Below, piece after piece: positions 1 through 12,144 of a DNA stretch of 64,000 nt; positions within the stretch are counted from its first letter, which is position 1, and the number at the start of each line of letters is the position of its first letter. The stretch spans positions 13,534,098 through 13,598,097 of the forward strand of contig CM065297.1 in the NCBI GenBank assembly GCA_032871835.1. Direction: 5' to 3'. The DNA comes from Dipteronia dyeriana. Taxonomy: Eukaryota > Streptophyta > Magnoliopsida > Sapindales > Sapindaceae. A model generated the notes under the pieces. The model searched no databases. It saw only the letters and a list, made by a program, of their open reading frames with translations, and was not told the DNA's origin. The position numbers were made by a program, and so were the translations under genes.

Positions 1-620
1 TCCATCCTTAACTAGAACTATTTCTTTCGTTGGTTCATTCTTTTATATCTCAAGTTTTTCCCTTGGATCCAGCTCAAATTTCAAAGGCATTTCTATCACT
101 GCTTGATCGAGCAAAGAAAGAGTGCACACTCAATGTTTGTTGTTCTTCATATCCCTATAGACTGGGAGGTTTGCCCTTCTTGCCATCTCTTGTGACCCTT
201 TGACAGTTCCTAACCTCCATTCTGTCAGAAATTTTATCATCAAAGTGTAGGTAGCAGTTACCGCTTTGGTTTTATTCAAGAATGGTCGGCCTAACAAGAC
301 GTTGTAAGGCCAATTCTCAACGTCTACCACAACAAAGTCGAGTAACACTATTTTCTAACAAGGGGGTTCTCCTACCTTCACTGGTAACTTCACTTCCCAA
401 CGATCTCACTTCGACCCAACCAAATCCTCGAAGTGAGGTATGAAAGGGTTGTAAATCCTTCTGATCCAACCTTAACTGGTCTTATACCCCTGCACTTAAA
501 ATATCTGTCGAACTCTCGTTGTCAATCAATTCTCTGTGGACTTCTCTGTGGCCAATCCGGGCACTTATAACTAAAGTATCGTTTGGTTGAACATCCACCC
601 CATGCGAGTCGACTTCAGTG
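1..620 (-). pseudogene. Aspartic protease region of left retrotransposon, cut by window edge
   Basis: The frame from 348 to 130 reads LLDFVVVDVENWPYNVLLGRPFLN, matching 63745-63815 of the right-hand element. This is the conserved tail of plant gypsy proteases (ILGRPFL). The active-site region near 500-530 is frameshifted: the expected IDNGSS sequence is spread over two frames. Continuation into reverse transcriptase lies outside the window. Confidence 0.6.
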
Positions 621-850
621 AACACTATTGGGTCTCATTCTTACTTGACCCTTTTTAGGTCAGGTCAACAGAGTTTACATTGCCTCTATCACTTCTCGGA
701 TTTCTTAAGTTCGTTCTCTATTGCTTTTTCCAGTCGAAGGTCCTCCAAAAATGGTGTTTATTACTCCTTCTTCAGTCTTTTTTGGGCTCTTTTTCCTATT
801 TTGATCTTCTGACTTGTTATCCTGATGGGCATCTATCTTCTCACCCTTCT

Positions 851-2600
851 TTAAAACAATATCTTGTAAATGCCCCTCTCGAATGAGAGTTTCGATGTGA
901 TCTTTGAGTTGGTATCACTTGGAAGTTTCATGCCCATTTTCTTTATGAAATCGAAAATACTTTGTGGTGTATTTTCGGGCAAACTGTGACGTCTTCGGGG
1001 CTCTTTGGATAAGTTTTTTTCTTTAAAAATAGCTAAGATTTCATCTTGTCTTTTTCTGAGGGGAGTATAATTTGTATACATACCCTGAAACTTGTCCTTT
1101 ACATGGTCGGTGTTTCTATGTCTGCCATTTCCGCTCTTGTTCCTTTCGTCTTTGTTGTTCCCTTTTTGCTTACTGGCTTTTTGGTTTTGTGACCTAGACT
1201 CAGCTTCCACGGTCGTGGGTTCGTTAAGGCGCCCTTCATGTACGAAGTGGCCCCATATTACAACTTCTTCTTCCTTGGCCAGTACATACCGACCTGTCAT
1301 GTCCATCATATCTGCAGACCTTGTCAGACTGGCTCTCCTTAAATCAAAGGATAGCCAGCCACTTTGTAAGTTGTTTATAAATGCGATGATGGTTGCTTCG
1401 TCATTCGCACTTCCGATCTCCAATACTATCTGACTTATTCTCCCTAGGTATTTTTTTTTCAATGACTCATCCTTACCTTGCTTTAGTTGGGAGAGATGGG
1501 CTACTGACTTCTTCCTATGTACATTTCTGAGGAATTGTCTTGAGAAAGCTCTGCATAATTCACCAAAGCTTCAATTACTTATCGGAGGTAGTCTACCAAA
1601 CCACCGTGACCCTAAATTTCCTAAAGTCTAGGGGATATTGAGGCACAACAAGACATAACTTTAGGCATATTGAGCCATGGCACTCTTGTATAACCTGATG
1701 TGTTCTTTTGGGTCCGTGTCTTTTTTGAATTGCTTCTCATACGGCATCCTAAATCTCTCTAGGAATGTTGTTCAGAGGATGTCATCGGTAAAAGGGCTAT
1801 CAGAGTCATCGTCTGACAACTCATTGCGCCCATAGCATCTAACTAGCACATCCATCTATCGCCTGTTGTTTTGAACCTCTCGGGTCAAGCTCTGTATCAG
1901 AACGTCTCTTTCACCGACCAGATCCCCTTTAAGGTTAAATCCTTGGATAATCGTTAGGCCGATCCTTTGTTCCTCTTCGTCTTACCTCTGAGTTTCTCGG
2001 GTTAAACCATGCAAACGGATAGTTACTCGATGGCGCTTTTGATGATGATGGTCATTGTCCTCTGATGACGACGATTGATCCCTTCATCAAAAGTATTTAT
2101 GAAACCAGACATGTCCTACTTGGTCACGACTGCACCTTCGATGATGTCGATCTTCTTTGGATGCCTCACGGACCCAGACTTGTTCTTCTAGTGCAACTCC
2201 GAGTTGGGTGGTTGGATTCAAATTTGTGTCTGTTGCTGGTACGAGTGGCACTTATCCCACTACAATCGACCGTAGCCTTCCTAATGGATGATCTAGGAGA
2301 TGAGTTTGGCTGAGTGAAATCAATCCTCCCATGGTGAGGAGGTCAACTCCCTCTTTAGCTGCGTCAGACACCAGCTGTTGTAGCGCCTCCTAGAATCACC
2401 GTGCGATGTTCTCACTGGTTAAAGGAGACCGTTGGATACCTGTTATGGGTACCGATTGATTCTCAGTTGTAAGCGTAGCACCTACGAGATCCTGAGGAGC
2501 GTCAACTCTATGTATATCATCTGGTGATTCCTGGATGTTTTTGGAACCGCCTCCATTTTTGTCACTAGCCACTGTCTCAAGGGTTTTAGAGAAATCTAAC
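851..2600 (-). pseudogene. gag remnant of left retrotransposon
   Basis: The best-preserved part is an open stretch from 1462 down to 851 (about 203 codons). It includes a block ending ADMMDM, a Lys/Asn-rich linker and a YTNYTPLRK motif, all shared with 62748-63029 of the right-hand copy. Further upstream (1463-2600) only disconnected gag-like pieces remain. The CCHC-like knuckle expected after the YTPLRK motif is disrupted here. Gag would form the cytoplasmic virus-like particle; this copy cannot make a complete one. Confidence 0.65.
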
Positions 2601-2616
2601 GTACGGAAGCTTACCC

Positions 2617-2634
2617 CCTCCTTCTAGCTCCAAT
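2617..2634 (-). other. Primer-binding site region of left retrotransposon
   Basis: The minus strand reads ATTGGAGCTAGAAGGAGG directly after the LTR. The partner element has ATTGGCGCTAGAGGAAGG at the same place. Both are degenerate forms of the TGGCGC-type primer-binding sites common in plant gypsy elements. Confidence 0.55.
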
Positions 2635-3309
2635 TATTGAATGCAGTTTCTTGATGGTCAAGAAGTCAACTACTTGTTTGTTCACCATAACCTGCAAAAG
2701 AAGATACAATAAAGGAATGGGAATCTAACCCGAAAATACGTGATAAAACTCCGATGACCGGAGAAACGTCCACGGGTGGCTACATACGCAACCAAGTCAA
2801 ATCCAATAATGAATTGCTAGAATTACAACACTCGATCTCTCTTGCCTCGCTCTTGTCGTTGTATCTCACAATATAATTTACCGGTGTATTTATACATGGT
2901 TTTGCTAAGGTTTTGTATCTTGGTGTGCAAGCCAAAGATTATCAAATCTCTCTTTCTTATATAGACTCGTCTACTTAATTACATAGATCTTCGTTTGTGG
3001 TGTATATCTTAGGGATAATTTATTTGTTTCCCTTTGTGACTCTTTTTCTTGTGATTGCGTACGTGTGCAGTATTGTTATAGCCTTGGAAGTCTGGCATGA
3101 TTTAAACTAGAGAGAATGAAACCCTAAATAAGACATTTCCCTTTGCTTACCCTGAGTAAGCTCGTGCAGGAAAATGTATCTTATTCATCGGTACTCGGAT
3201 TTCACCTAGCGTTGGTTATTCCGACGCCAATCTGGCAATTTTCCTTTGAGATGTCTTGCTTACGTGGTTTAGTGATGACGTATACCTCAGACGAGATTTA
3301 CGTACAACA
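2635..3309 (-). repeat. 5' LTR of the left retrotransposon (outer end approximate)
   Basis: The 3' end of the LTR at 2635 is fixed by the adjoining primer-binding region and by alignment to the LTR end at 61565. A block around 2755-2815 is clearly related to the reverse complement of 61385-61445. A TATA-like box on the minus strand lies near 2885-2893. Beyond about 2900 the similarity to the other LTR fades, so the far end is a guess. Confidence 0.5.
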
Positions 3310-3732
3310 ATATATTATATCAAAATCTCTTGTTTAGCTATTTAGTTGTTAAAATTAAAGCTAGAGATGAATATTATAATCAGGGGCGGAGGTGTGGGGG
3401 GGCTGATGGGGGCCATGGCCCCCTCACCACAAATTGATACAAATGTTTCTATGTCATATATATGAATGCTCATATGTAATATATCATATTGAACTCTATA
3501 TTATTTCTTAATTAAAAGCACAATCATTAATTAAAAACGTAAATTTTAATACAATAATTAAATTTCATATTTGTGTATGTAACCCACATAATCTGTTCCT
3601 AACTAATCGGTAATTACAATTAAGGAATTAAGTTTAATTTCTCTCATCAGGATTCCTAATAAGTAAACTCGTACTTAGGATAGGAGCGAAAATCTACTAT
3701 TTTTAGGATTTAGTTTCCAATACATCACGAGC

Positions 3733-3733
<1 letters not shown>

Positions 3734-3779
<46 letters not shown>
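3734..3779. repeat. (TA)n(TG)n compound microsatellite
   Basis: A run of TA dinucleotides passes directly into a run of about 17 TG dinucleotides. Confidence 0.95.
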
Positions 3780-3783
<4 letters not shown>

Positions 3784-3835
3784 AAGTTAGGGATCCCGTA
3801 CAAAAAATCATATGGAATCACACACCTGATAACTG

Positions 3836-3871
<36 letters not shown>
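3836..3871. repeat. (AT)n microsatellite
   Basis: Uninterrupted alternating AT over about 35 bases, 60 bp from the TG tract. Confidence 0.95.
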
Positions 3872-3874
<3 letters not shown>

Positions 3875-5286
3875 ATTAATACAAAATAAAAGTGAGTTAC
3901 ATATTTCTTTGATCTTCGAATTCGTATGAGAAAGTCATCGATAATTGATAAATTTTACAAAAAGAATTAAAACATCAGTTCATCTTTGTCACCATCTAAT
4001 CCATATTACATTTGGTTTTTAAATATTAATACATTTTTTTTTTCATTGACTTAAATATTTGATTTTGTCTTGGTCCTCCAAAACCAAATTTCTGACCGTG
4101 ATTATAATAGTATTAATTAATTATCTGTGACATTGACTTAGGTAGATAAGAGAATGGGAGAAACAGTAGAATTGGGAAATCAATGCAAACGGAACTCGAC
4201 TGTGCACCGGTGTGTCTTCCTCTACCCCGTCCCACACCCACCTGCGTTTTAGGCTGGTGTTCATGCAGTCCACTCAATCCACCACCGCAATATTAAAGCT
4301 TTCAACTTTCATATCACAGCGCAATGTTTTTTTTTTTTTGTTACTATTATCATTTATGGTGCAGCGGCTCAAACCTGCTGGATTGAATAAACACCCTTTA
4401 CAATATTAAAATCAACGATTTGTTAATCGTTTTGCACATCAATGTTTCAAATTAATATATATATATAGTTATTTAATATAGAATTCTATCTTATTTATCC
4501 TAATCATTATTTCAATCGAAATGATTAATTGGTCGAATTAAAATTCCGATGGTAAATATTTGCCATGGCTCACTATTTTCATCTCAAATGATGAAGCCAA
4601 GCAAATTATCACCGTCACCTCTCACTTACCAATAAATCAATAACTCAACTACTAGTCTACTACACATTAGAAAAACTAAGATCTGGAAACAGAGAGAATA
4701 ATGAAGACTAAATTGTTATTGATTTGTAGGATAATTAACTGTAGAAAGAGAGAGATATTTATAGTCTCATATATACACACTTTGTGCTTACTATTTACTT
4801 TTATTTTTTTTCAATTGGTGCTTATTCAAGCCTAAACAAACTAGAATTAACAGACCAAATAGAGAACTTCCATGCTGAGCAGTGTGTGAGTGTAGCAAGT
4901 TAGTATGGTATGGGTTTTGGTATTTTGGGCCTCTTTTATTGGGTCGATACTTGCTTACAAGCCCATCTACAAACCTTGGAGCAAAATCTAATAACGGAAA
5001 AATGATTTTTAACTTGATTAAACTAAATTTGGAGACAAGAATCAAATTTAGAACTCAAATATTGATGTCTCCAAGCAGGGCCGGCCCATGGGGTCAGCAA
5101 ACCCAGCTATTAGTTGGGCTCCCGGTTGGCCCAATCTATTCCTTTTGCTTGAAATCAGGAGTCTTGGGATCCAATATATTTAAGTCTAAAAAGGATTTAA
5201 TCTCAAACATTTAAGATCTTTTATTTATTTATTTTCTTCTTCACATTAGGCCCAACTAACTAATCAATTTAACAAAACCTAGTTAA

Positions 5287-5900
5287 GGGTCAGTTTGGTA
5301 TTACTGTAACTTTTATATTACTGTAACCTTTATAATAATCATTGTTAGTTATACTGAATGAATAATCAGCAAATGTTTGGTTAATTGTATTTTTAAAATT
5401 ATTGTATAGCTCAAATGCAGTACATATATGTTTGGTAATTTTATTGCAAAAGTGTTGAGATTAGTTACAATGGGTAAAATAAACATAATTTATATACCCT
5501 ATTTCATTTTTTTCATTAATTATATATATTTAATTAATATCTAAGAAGGATATTTAAATTAGAAAAAAAAATACATAGGAACAAAAAAAAAATTAAAAGA
5601 TTTTATAAATCAAATCAATATTTAAATAGAATATTTAATTTTAAAATAAAATAAGGTATATAAATGATTTTAACTCTATTTCATAAGGAAAATAATGATA
5701 TTTTAAAAGATTCATTAAATACTGAAATAGATTATTCCTTAATCACTTTCAAAAAGTAATCCCCTACCCACTTCTCAAAATCACTGTCAAAACTTATTAG
5801 ATTATCGATAATCACTTTTAGAAGTTTTACCAAACATTATTTTATGTCAAAATTATAAAATAATCTGATTTTAACTTTTTAAAAGCAATACCAAACTGAC
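5287..5900. mobile_element. PIF/Harbinger (Tourist)-like MITE
   Basis: The left end reads GGGTCAGTTTGGTATTACTG and the right end, reversed, reads GTCAGTTTGGTATTGC: terminal inverted repeats of the GTTTGGTATTGC kind typical of Tourist-like MITEs. TAA occurs just before the left end and TAA a few bases after the right end, but the exact target duplication is not clean. The interior is AT-rich and non-coding. Confidence 0.6.
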
Positions 5901-6436
5901 ATAGTCTAAGTAAAAATTACCGTTCTCTCTCTCCGTTGACAGACCGCCTTCATAAATTTGCACTTCAAAAAGCAAGAAGAATATAAATTTAAAACAATGT
6001 TTTGTTTTTATGTTATTAGATACGATAAATCTTTTTTGTTTTAATTTATATGGATTACATTGTATTTGGTAAAAGAATAATTATTTATCTAATTTTTTTT
6101 ATGTTAATGATAATAATTTTTATATGGGGCTCCGATTCTTACTAATATCATTAAATTGATGGGGTCCCAAAATGTCTGGAGACGGTCATTCGAAGGTTGA
6201 CTCGACGAAGATTGAATGATTGATGCACTACAAGAAAATTCGTATTTTGTAACTAACTTCTTAGTCGCGCAAGGTATGTTTTTAGTTAGTAAATACTTTT
6301 TGCAACTATTTTTTTTAGTTGTAAAATTAGTAACGCTAGGCAAATTGCTGAAGGTTTTTACGACCATCAGTCATGTAGTTACAGAAAGATTTAAATTTCG
6401 CGACTAAATATTTTGTTTTAGATTGTGGTTGTTTTA

Positions 6437-6887
6437 GAGCACCTCCAATGCAAAAATAACTTGCATATGAATTATTGTTAACATGGCAACCATGCTAAGA
6501 GACTTGCTTCCTATATGGCATAAATATGGACTTGATAGACGATCAATTTAAAATTTTATCTCCAATGCTTTCGTTTAAAATACATTTTGTTTTAATGACG
6601 TGTCCAATTTTATTTCCTATTTTATTTTTTATTTTATTTTCTTACCAAAAATAAATGAAAAATTAGTGTCAGCTTTAAATGTTTGTTGAGTCAACCTAAA
6701 AAATGGTTATGCAATAGGCCGTCTGAAAGTGATCGGTCATGTTGATAATGTCTAATATATTTTTTATCACGTCAGCTTGATGTTGAATATGCACGGCTGC
6801 ATTGGAGAAAGATTTTTTTACATAATATCTATTAATCATATGTGTCATCTTTTTTTTTCACAGGTCACGCTTACATTGGAGATGCTC
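6437..6887. mobile_element. Tourist-like MITE nested in the CACTA element
   Basis: Terminal inverted repeats GAGCACCTCCAATGCAA and (reversed right end) GAGCATCTCCAATGTAA are flanked on both sides by TTA (6434-6436 and 6888-6890). That matches the 3-bp target duplication of PIF/Harbinger elements. The 451-bp interior is non-coding. A diverged copy of the same family occupies 60270-60722. Confidence 0.85.
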
Positions 6888-7774
6888 TTAGTTGCTTAAG
6901 ATCATTGAGAATTAAAACAAATAGTTACTAATAGTATTTTATAACAAAATATTTTGTTGTGGAAACATACATTTTGCAACCACATAAGTTTAGTATTCTT
7001 TTGCATCTAAACACAATTATTAAAGAAAGTTGTATATTCAAAACCAAATATTTGGTTGTGATAGTTTGTATTACTGTATAAATATATACAGTCAAGACAC
7101 ATATTTTCATATAGAAAAACTTTATAAAATTTATTAATATCAACTCAAAATTCTTACAATTATAGATCTTAATTAACATATACAGCTTTAGCTACCAACA
7201 AAAACGAGAAAACAATAAGACGATGTCTTCTTAATTTGACAAGTTGGATCTCCAATACTAATTTGACAAGTTGAATTCCCTTCTGAATCTTCAAAAGTGT
7301 TGTTGAATCCCATTCTAAAATCCACTACTTGTCAAAGTAGTCTAAATACTCAAACTTTGAGTCTTTTGTTGTATATATATTTTAATGAGTCGATATATAA
7401 AAGTTAGTTAAAGATAAAGAAATTTCAATAGAAAAATAGCTATCAAAATTTGTAACATACCAATTCTTCGTTATTCAAAACTTTTTGTTCCTTATTGATC
7501 AATAGATTGCTTACAAAATCAAAATCATTACCATGAATCTAATAACACAAATTAAACCCTTTAGTTATATTTATATAAAGGAATAAAATCATAAAAATAT
7601 AGAAAATAAACTAGAAACCAAAATCATAAAAAATACATATCCAAATAGAAAATTAAATCAAGGCAATTAACTAGAAATTTAAAACAAAAAACAAAAGAAA
7701 AATACAAACATTAAGGAAAAAAAAAACAAACAATATAAAAAAAGGAACATAAAACAAACGAAATATATTTGCTT

Positions 7775-8219
7775 TGACTTACTTGCAAGAGAGATTGATG
7801 ATCAGTAATTTCTACATACTTGTTGGGTTTATATTAAATAGGAGAGAAAAAATTATTGAATTTTTGTTTGTATTTTACAAAGAAGAAAACATATAAAAAT
7901 AAAAATGTGAGTTTGTAGAGTTTGCGTGTATTGTGGATCGAAAAAAGATAAGGAGGGTTAGATTTTATTTGAGTTCCATTTTTATAAACTTACCCTTGAC
8001 TTACTTGCAAGAGAGACGGATGATCATCAATTTCTACATGCTTGTTGGGTCTACACAAATAAAAGAAAAAAAATTATTGAATTTTTGTTTTTATTTTACA
8101 AAGAATAAAACATATGAAAATAAAAAAGTGAGTTTATAGAGTTTGTGTGTGCTGTGGATAGAAAAAGATAAGTAGGGGTAGGGTTTTATTTGAGTTCCAA
8201 TTTTATATACTTACCTTAG
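7775..8219. repeat. 222-bp direct tandem duplication inside the CACTA element
   Basis: The block beginning TGACTTACTTGCAAGAGAGA at 7775 recurs at 7997. Both copies continue in parallel through an ACTTGTTGGGT-like phrase, a TTATTGAATTTTTGTTT stretch and a final TTTTATTTGAGTTCCA. The copies are diverged at many single positions, so the duplication is not recent. Confidence 0.85.
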
Positions 8220-8884
8220 TAAATGGAAAAAAAAAATTTGACTCCACTTAATAATTTTCTTTTCCTTTACTCATGTATGTTGTTTCATTTTATTTACTGA
8301 TTTCATTTTGTTTCTTTTATTTATTTCCTTTTACGTTTTATTTTTATTCATTACTCTTATTTATTTTGAATTCTTTTTCCCTTTTCAATTTTCTTCTTAC
8401 AATTTTTTGTTCTGTTTCCCTTTTTCTATTTTTGACTTTTTTTGAAATATTTATTTTTTTACTGTTTATTCATTATATCATCCTTATTTATTTTTCTTCT
8501 CTCTTATTTCTTTTTTAAAAATATTCTTCTCTCTTATTTCAACTATGTAAAGAATAGTCACTACTAATTTAAAAAATTAACTTTTTGCAGATTTTTTATC
8601 TTATTTAAAAGTAATAAATTTTATTTTCATTAATATAATTATTTTAAGGTTTTAAAACGATTTACAAACAAAAATAACTTATTTAATAAAACATAAAATA
8701 GTCGTAAATTTTATCTTTCCTATTTATCAACTAAATGTATTAGAAACAAATAAAAAAATCTTTTATTTAAGAAAAATAAAAAATAAAAAAATTGCTACTT
8801 AACTAAATCATAGCGGTAGATTCTATACTTTAAGTTTGAACAAAAAAAATATGTTTTTTTTTAGGGAAAGAATAGCTCCAAAAT

Positions 8885-9599
8885 TAGGGGTGTGCAGAAT
8901 CCAATACAATCCAATCCAATATGATCCATTGGATCGGATTCAATCCACTGGATTGGATCGGATCCGATCCGATCCTAAATTCTTAAATCCATTAGATTGG
9001 ATCGGATCTTGGATTTCCATTTGAAAATCCACCGAATCCGTCTAAAATATTAAGCCTTATTTTTATATTGGACAATTTATTTTATTAATTACTTTTTAAG
9101 GTAAAAGCCCAACCCAAATACAATTTGATTATCTGAATATCTGTAAAGGCTCAACCCAAATACAATTGTTAATGCTACTATTTTGGGTTTTCTTTCCCAA
9201 TATCTCTACAGCCAACAACCACCATCTTCTTTTCTCATATTCTTATTCATCAACATAACAACTTATTAAGTTATGCTATGTATTTTTTTAATGTTAATTT
9301 TATTTGAATTGATTGGTAATGTTTGAATAATTTATTTGATTTTGTTTATTTCAGATTACAACTTTTATATATTAAGAACAACTTTATATTAATTCGATCC
9401 ATCGGATCATATCGAATCGGATCGGAATAAAATATTTTACAATTGGATCGGATCGGATCAAATAATAATTAGATCGGATCGGATCGGATCCCGCTATAAA
9501 ATCGGATCGGATCGGATTGTAATTTCTTTGATCCAATCGGATCGGATAAGATCTTGGATCATGGTAAATCCATTGGATCCGATCCGCTGTACACCCCTA
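8885..9599. mobile_element. hAT-type MITE with GGATC-rich ends
   Basis: Left end TAGGGGTGTGCAG and reversed right end TAGGGGTGTACAG form the terminal inverted repeats. They are flanked by a perfect 8-bp duplication TCCAAAAT (8877-8884 and 9600-9607), the hAT signature. Both subterminal regions are filled with overlapping GGATC/GATCC words. The middle is AT-rich, with no transposase. The element is nested in the CACTA transposon. Confidence 0.9.
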
Positions 9600-10248
9600 T
9601 CCAAAATGATTTTTTTCTTTATCGACTAAAAATTCCAGCCATAGAAAAATTTATTACCCAGCTAAAATTATAGTCATTAAATAATACATATTGAGTGCAG
9701 GACGTGTGTTCTATAGGGCAAGGATTGTGTCAAAATATTAATCACTAATTTACTACTAAGTTAGATACATAGTTGGTAAATGAGTTATTTAATGACTAAA
9801 TCTTTAGTCATAAAATCTAAAAATCTCTGATATGCATGTTTGCAACTCACATCTTATTATGGTTGTCGAAAGTGATATTTCGTAACTATTTATTACATGG
9901 TCATAAAACGTTAGTCACCAAATATCAATTTTCTTGTAGTGATATGGATGAACTAGAAAATGTTAGTCGTTAATGACCCAATGTGGTGCTTAATGGGAAA
10001 ACCTGAAGATTTTGAATCAGTCGACCGAGACACGGTCATTTTGGAGAATGATTTGGGAGTGTCGAAGAGAGAATAAGACAAAGGCCATGTTCAGTGGTGG
10101 TGGTGCATCGCTGTGAAACTTGTCATGGCAGTGGTGGAGATGGCAACCCTGTAACTGGCGTTGTTGAGACATAGTGAGAGCACAAGTGAAGATGATAAAT
10201 AGACAAAGAACTAAAGAAGAGAGAAAACACATCATATCATTATATCAA

Positions 10249-11365
10249 GGGCTAATAGCACCAATACCCCTTGAACTTATAGCACGGTAGCAAAGTGTCT
10301 CCTAAACTTTTTTTTTCTTGGCACTAAACCCCAAGAACTTCTATAAATTTATAAAAATTGACGATTTCTAACTTTCGTCCAATTTTTTATCACATGCAAC
10401 CAGACTTAGAGGTAAAATTGGAATTAAATAATAAATATTTTTAGAAATTTAAAAAAAAATAACCATTATCTCATTTTTTGTCTTTGATTTCTTCTTTCTG
10501 ACACTCATATGTAATCATCATCATTTGGACCGGATCGTGGTCGACGACCGGCAGTGGGCGATCGATCTATAGTGGTGAGGCCACTTGATCTGGACCAGAT
10601 CGTGGTCGACAACCGATGAACTGCCTCATCACCGTAAAACCCACAGGTTTTAAGCGAAAACCAACCGGAACAGCGGCTTTGACCCAAGAACGATGATAGG
10701 TCTCGGTTGGCTAAGCATGGAGGTCTCCCTCTCAACATTCTCTTTGATCTCTCTTAATCTTTGTTGAATTTTGTATTTTTATTTTGGTTGTGGTTCTAGG
10801 TTCGATTTGATGGTTTTCATAGGTTCAGGTGGTTCGATTTGGTAGTTTTCATGTGTTTAGATAGTTCGATTTGGTGGTGATCTGGATTTAGGTGGTTCTG
10901 GATTGAAAATGGATGGTGGTGTGGTTATGGGATGATGATGTAGTTGATGGTAATGGTCGATATGTTGTAATGGTGGTGGGTTTGAGTGGCAGGTTAGGGT
11001 AATGGGTTTCAGTGGTTTTTGGTTGGCAGTGGGCTAGGGTTTGTCATTGTTTGCTGGGTTTGGAATTTGTTGAAGATGTTGATGGTTGGTGTTTGGAATT
11101 TGTTGAAGATGATGGTTGGTGTTTGTTATTTCTGGGTTTGGTGTTGTTAATGATGATGGTTGAAGAAAAAGGAATCCTTCCAAGATAATAGGTTCCAACT
11201 TTGCCTCTAAGTCTAGTTGCACATGACAAAAAATTGAACGGAAGTTAGTAATCCGTCAATTTTTGTAAATTTATGGAAGTTCAAGGGGTTTAGTGCCAGG
11301 AAAAAAGTTCATGGGGCACTATTCTACCACGCCATAAGTTCAGGGGCCATTGGTGCTATTAACCG
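10249..11365. mobile_element. Non-autonomous MULE with long terminal inverted repeats
   Basis: About 175 bp at each end (10249-10423 and 11193-11365) are inverted copies of each other, beginning GG(C/T)TAATAGCACCAAT. The flanks are TTATATCAA (10240-10248) and TTATATGAA (11366-11374), a 9-bp target duplication with one mismatch, typical of Mutator-like elements. The interior of about 770 bp is GT-rich, with short internal repeats of a TTGAAGATG-type word and no recognisable transposase. It could be captured host sequence, but I recognise no gene in it. Confidence 0.85.
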
Positions 11366-11449
11366 TTATATGAATAAAAAGAAAACAATACAACAGAACC
11401 AAGCTTCATATTTGACAAAATACAGTATTTATGAGCTTAATGAGAGTGA

Positions 11450-11836
11450 TTTTCAAACATTTCTCAACTAAAAACAATCAAATAATTAGAACAATTACAA
11501 GGTCTCAATTGGGGTCAGCATTGAGTTTCAAACATTTCTCAACTAAAAACAATCAAATAAATTTTCAAAAAATAAAAACAATCAAATAATTAGAAAAATT
11601 ACAAGGTCTCAATTTGGGGTCGGCAAGGTGAGTTTCAAACATTTCTCAACCAATAACAATCAAATAATTTTTCAAAAAAAAATCAAATAATTAGAAAAAT
11701 TTCAAGGTCTCAGTTGGGGTCGGCAAGGTGAGTTTCAAACATTTCTCAACTAATAACAATCAAATAATTTTTCAAAAAAAATCAAAAAATTAGAAAAATT
11801 ACAAGGTCTCAGTTGGGGTCGGCAAGGGTAAGTTAT
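11450..11836. repeat. Degenerate tandem repeat, about four units of roughly 90-110 bp
   Basis: Each unit contains TTTCAAACATTTCTCAAC, then CAATCAAATAATT, then ACAAGGTCTCAGTTGGGGTC. Units differ by small insertions in A-rich stretches. Non-coding. The array lies just before the duplicated host flank of the plastid insertion. Confidence 0.85.
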
Positions 11837-11940
11837 TACCGGTTAAGTGTTGGTTAGTGTAACCATTACAATATTTCTACATGTAAGTAGACTTTTCATT
11901 TTATTTCTTTCAAAATTGAGAACAGAAAAAAGGGAAAAAA

Positions 11941-12073
11941 AAAGAACAAGAAAGGTGTGACATTGCCAACCACCGTACTTCAACTTGTTATATGTTCCTG
12001 TATTGAACTGCTTTAAGAAACATGTTGAATGTTGACTAGAATCAGAACACCTTTTACATTGACACCATCAAGG
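11941..12073. repeat. 133-bp direct repeat, left copy, flanking the plastid DNA insertion
   Basis: It matches 42461-42593 without gaps over 133 positions, with about eight substitutions (around 94% identity). One copy ends where chloroplast sequence begins and the other begins where chloroplast sequence ends, in the same orientation. This fits a long target duplication made when the plastid DNA was inserted, later pushed 30 kb apart by the nested retrotransposons. Confidence 0.85.
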
Positions 12074-12144
12074 GAAGGAATCGGCCCAAAAAAAAGACAA
12101 GTAACAAATAAAGGGGAATATTTTCATTTGTTTGGTATCGTTTT

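Larger units (their letters stand above)
1..3309 (-). mobile_element. Ty3/gypsy-type LTR retrotransposon, 5' part, truncated by window edge
   Basis: Read on the minus strand, this holds an LTR (about 2635-3309), a primer-binding region, gag and the start of protease, then runs off the left edge. Its gag and protease translations match the element at 60723-64000 residue for residue over long stretches, so the two belong to one family. The two copies point away from each other. Frames are broken by stops and shifts, so this copy is dead. The outer LTR limit is uncertain: I placed it at a TGTTG start near 3309, without a confirmed target duplication. Confidence 0.8.
3310..5286. other. Gene-free AT-rich stretch with microsatellites
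   Basis: No convincing coding region or RNA gene. It contains GC-rich short palindromic sequence near 3383-3425 (GGGGGCCATGGCCCCC) and the two dinucleotide tracts listed separately. A CAGGGCCGGCCC motif at 5088-5099 looks like one end of a hAT-type element, but I found no partner end. Open frames here are short and lack features. Confidence 0.6.
6226..9941. mobile_element. Non-autonomous CACTA (En/Spm-type) transposon
   Basis: The left end is CACTACAAGAAAATT and the right end is its exact complement AATTTTCTTGTAGTG: the hallmark CACTA terminal inverted repeats. Flanking trinucleotides are ATG and ATA, a decayed 3-bp target duplication. Both ends carry short subterminal words around TAGTTG, TTAGTC and GTAACTA in both orientations, as expected for transposase-binding arrays. 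No transposase or other large ORF lies inside, so it would need help in trans. It hosts a Tourist-like MITE (6437-6887), a 222-bp tandem duplication (7775-8219) and a hAT-type MITE (8885-9599). Confidence 0.88.

Noticed and set aside
3383..3430. GC-rich palindrome GGGGGCCATGGCCCCC as a transposon end
   Set aside because: Resembles ends of known plant MITE families, but no partner end is visible; left as unexplained.
5088..5125. Second hAT element starting with CAGGGCCGGCCC
   Set aside because: No matching inverted end or 8-bp duplication found before the CACTA element at 6226.
10505..10738. 77-codon ORF inside the MULE as a captured gene
   Set aside because: Short, Arg/Ser-rich, no recognisable domain; kept only as a possibility under the cargo finding.
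11450..11836. CRISPR-like array
   Set aside because: Units are about 90-110 bp, diverged and without unique spacers; this is a plant nuclear tandem repeat.
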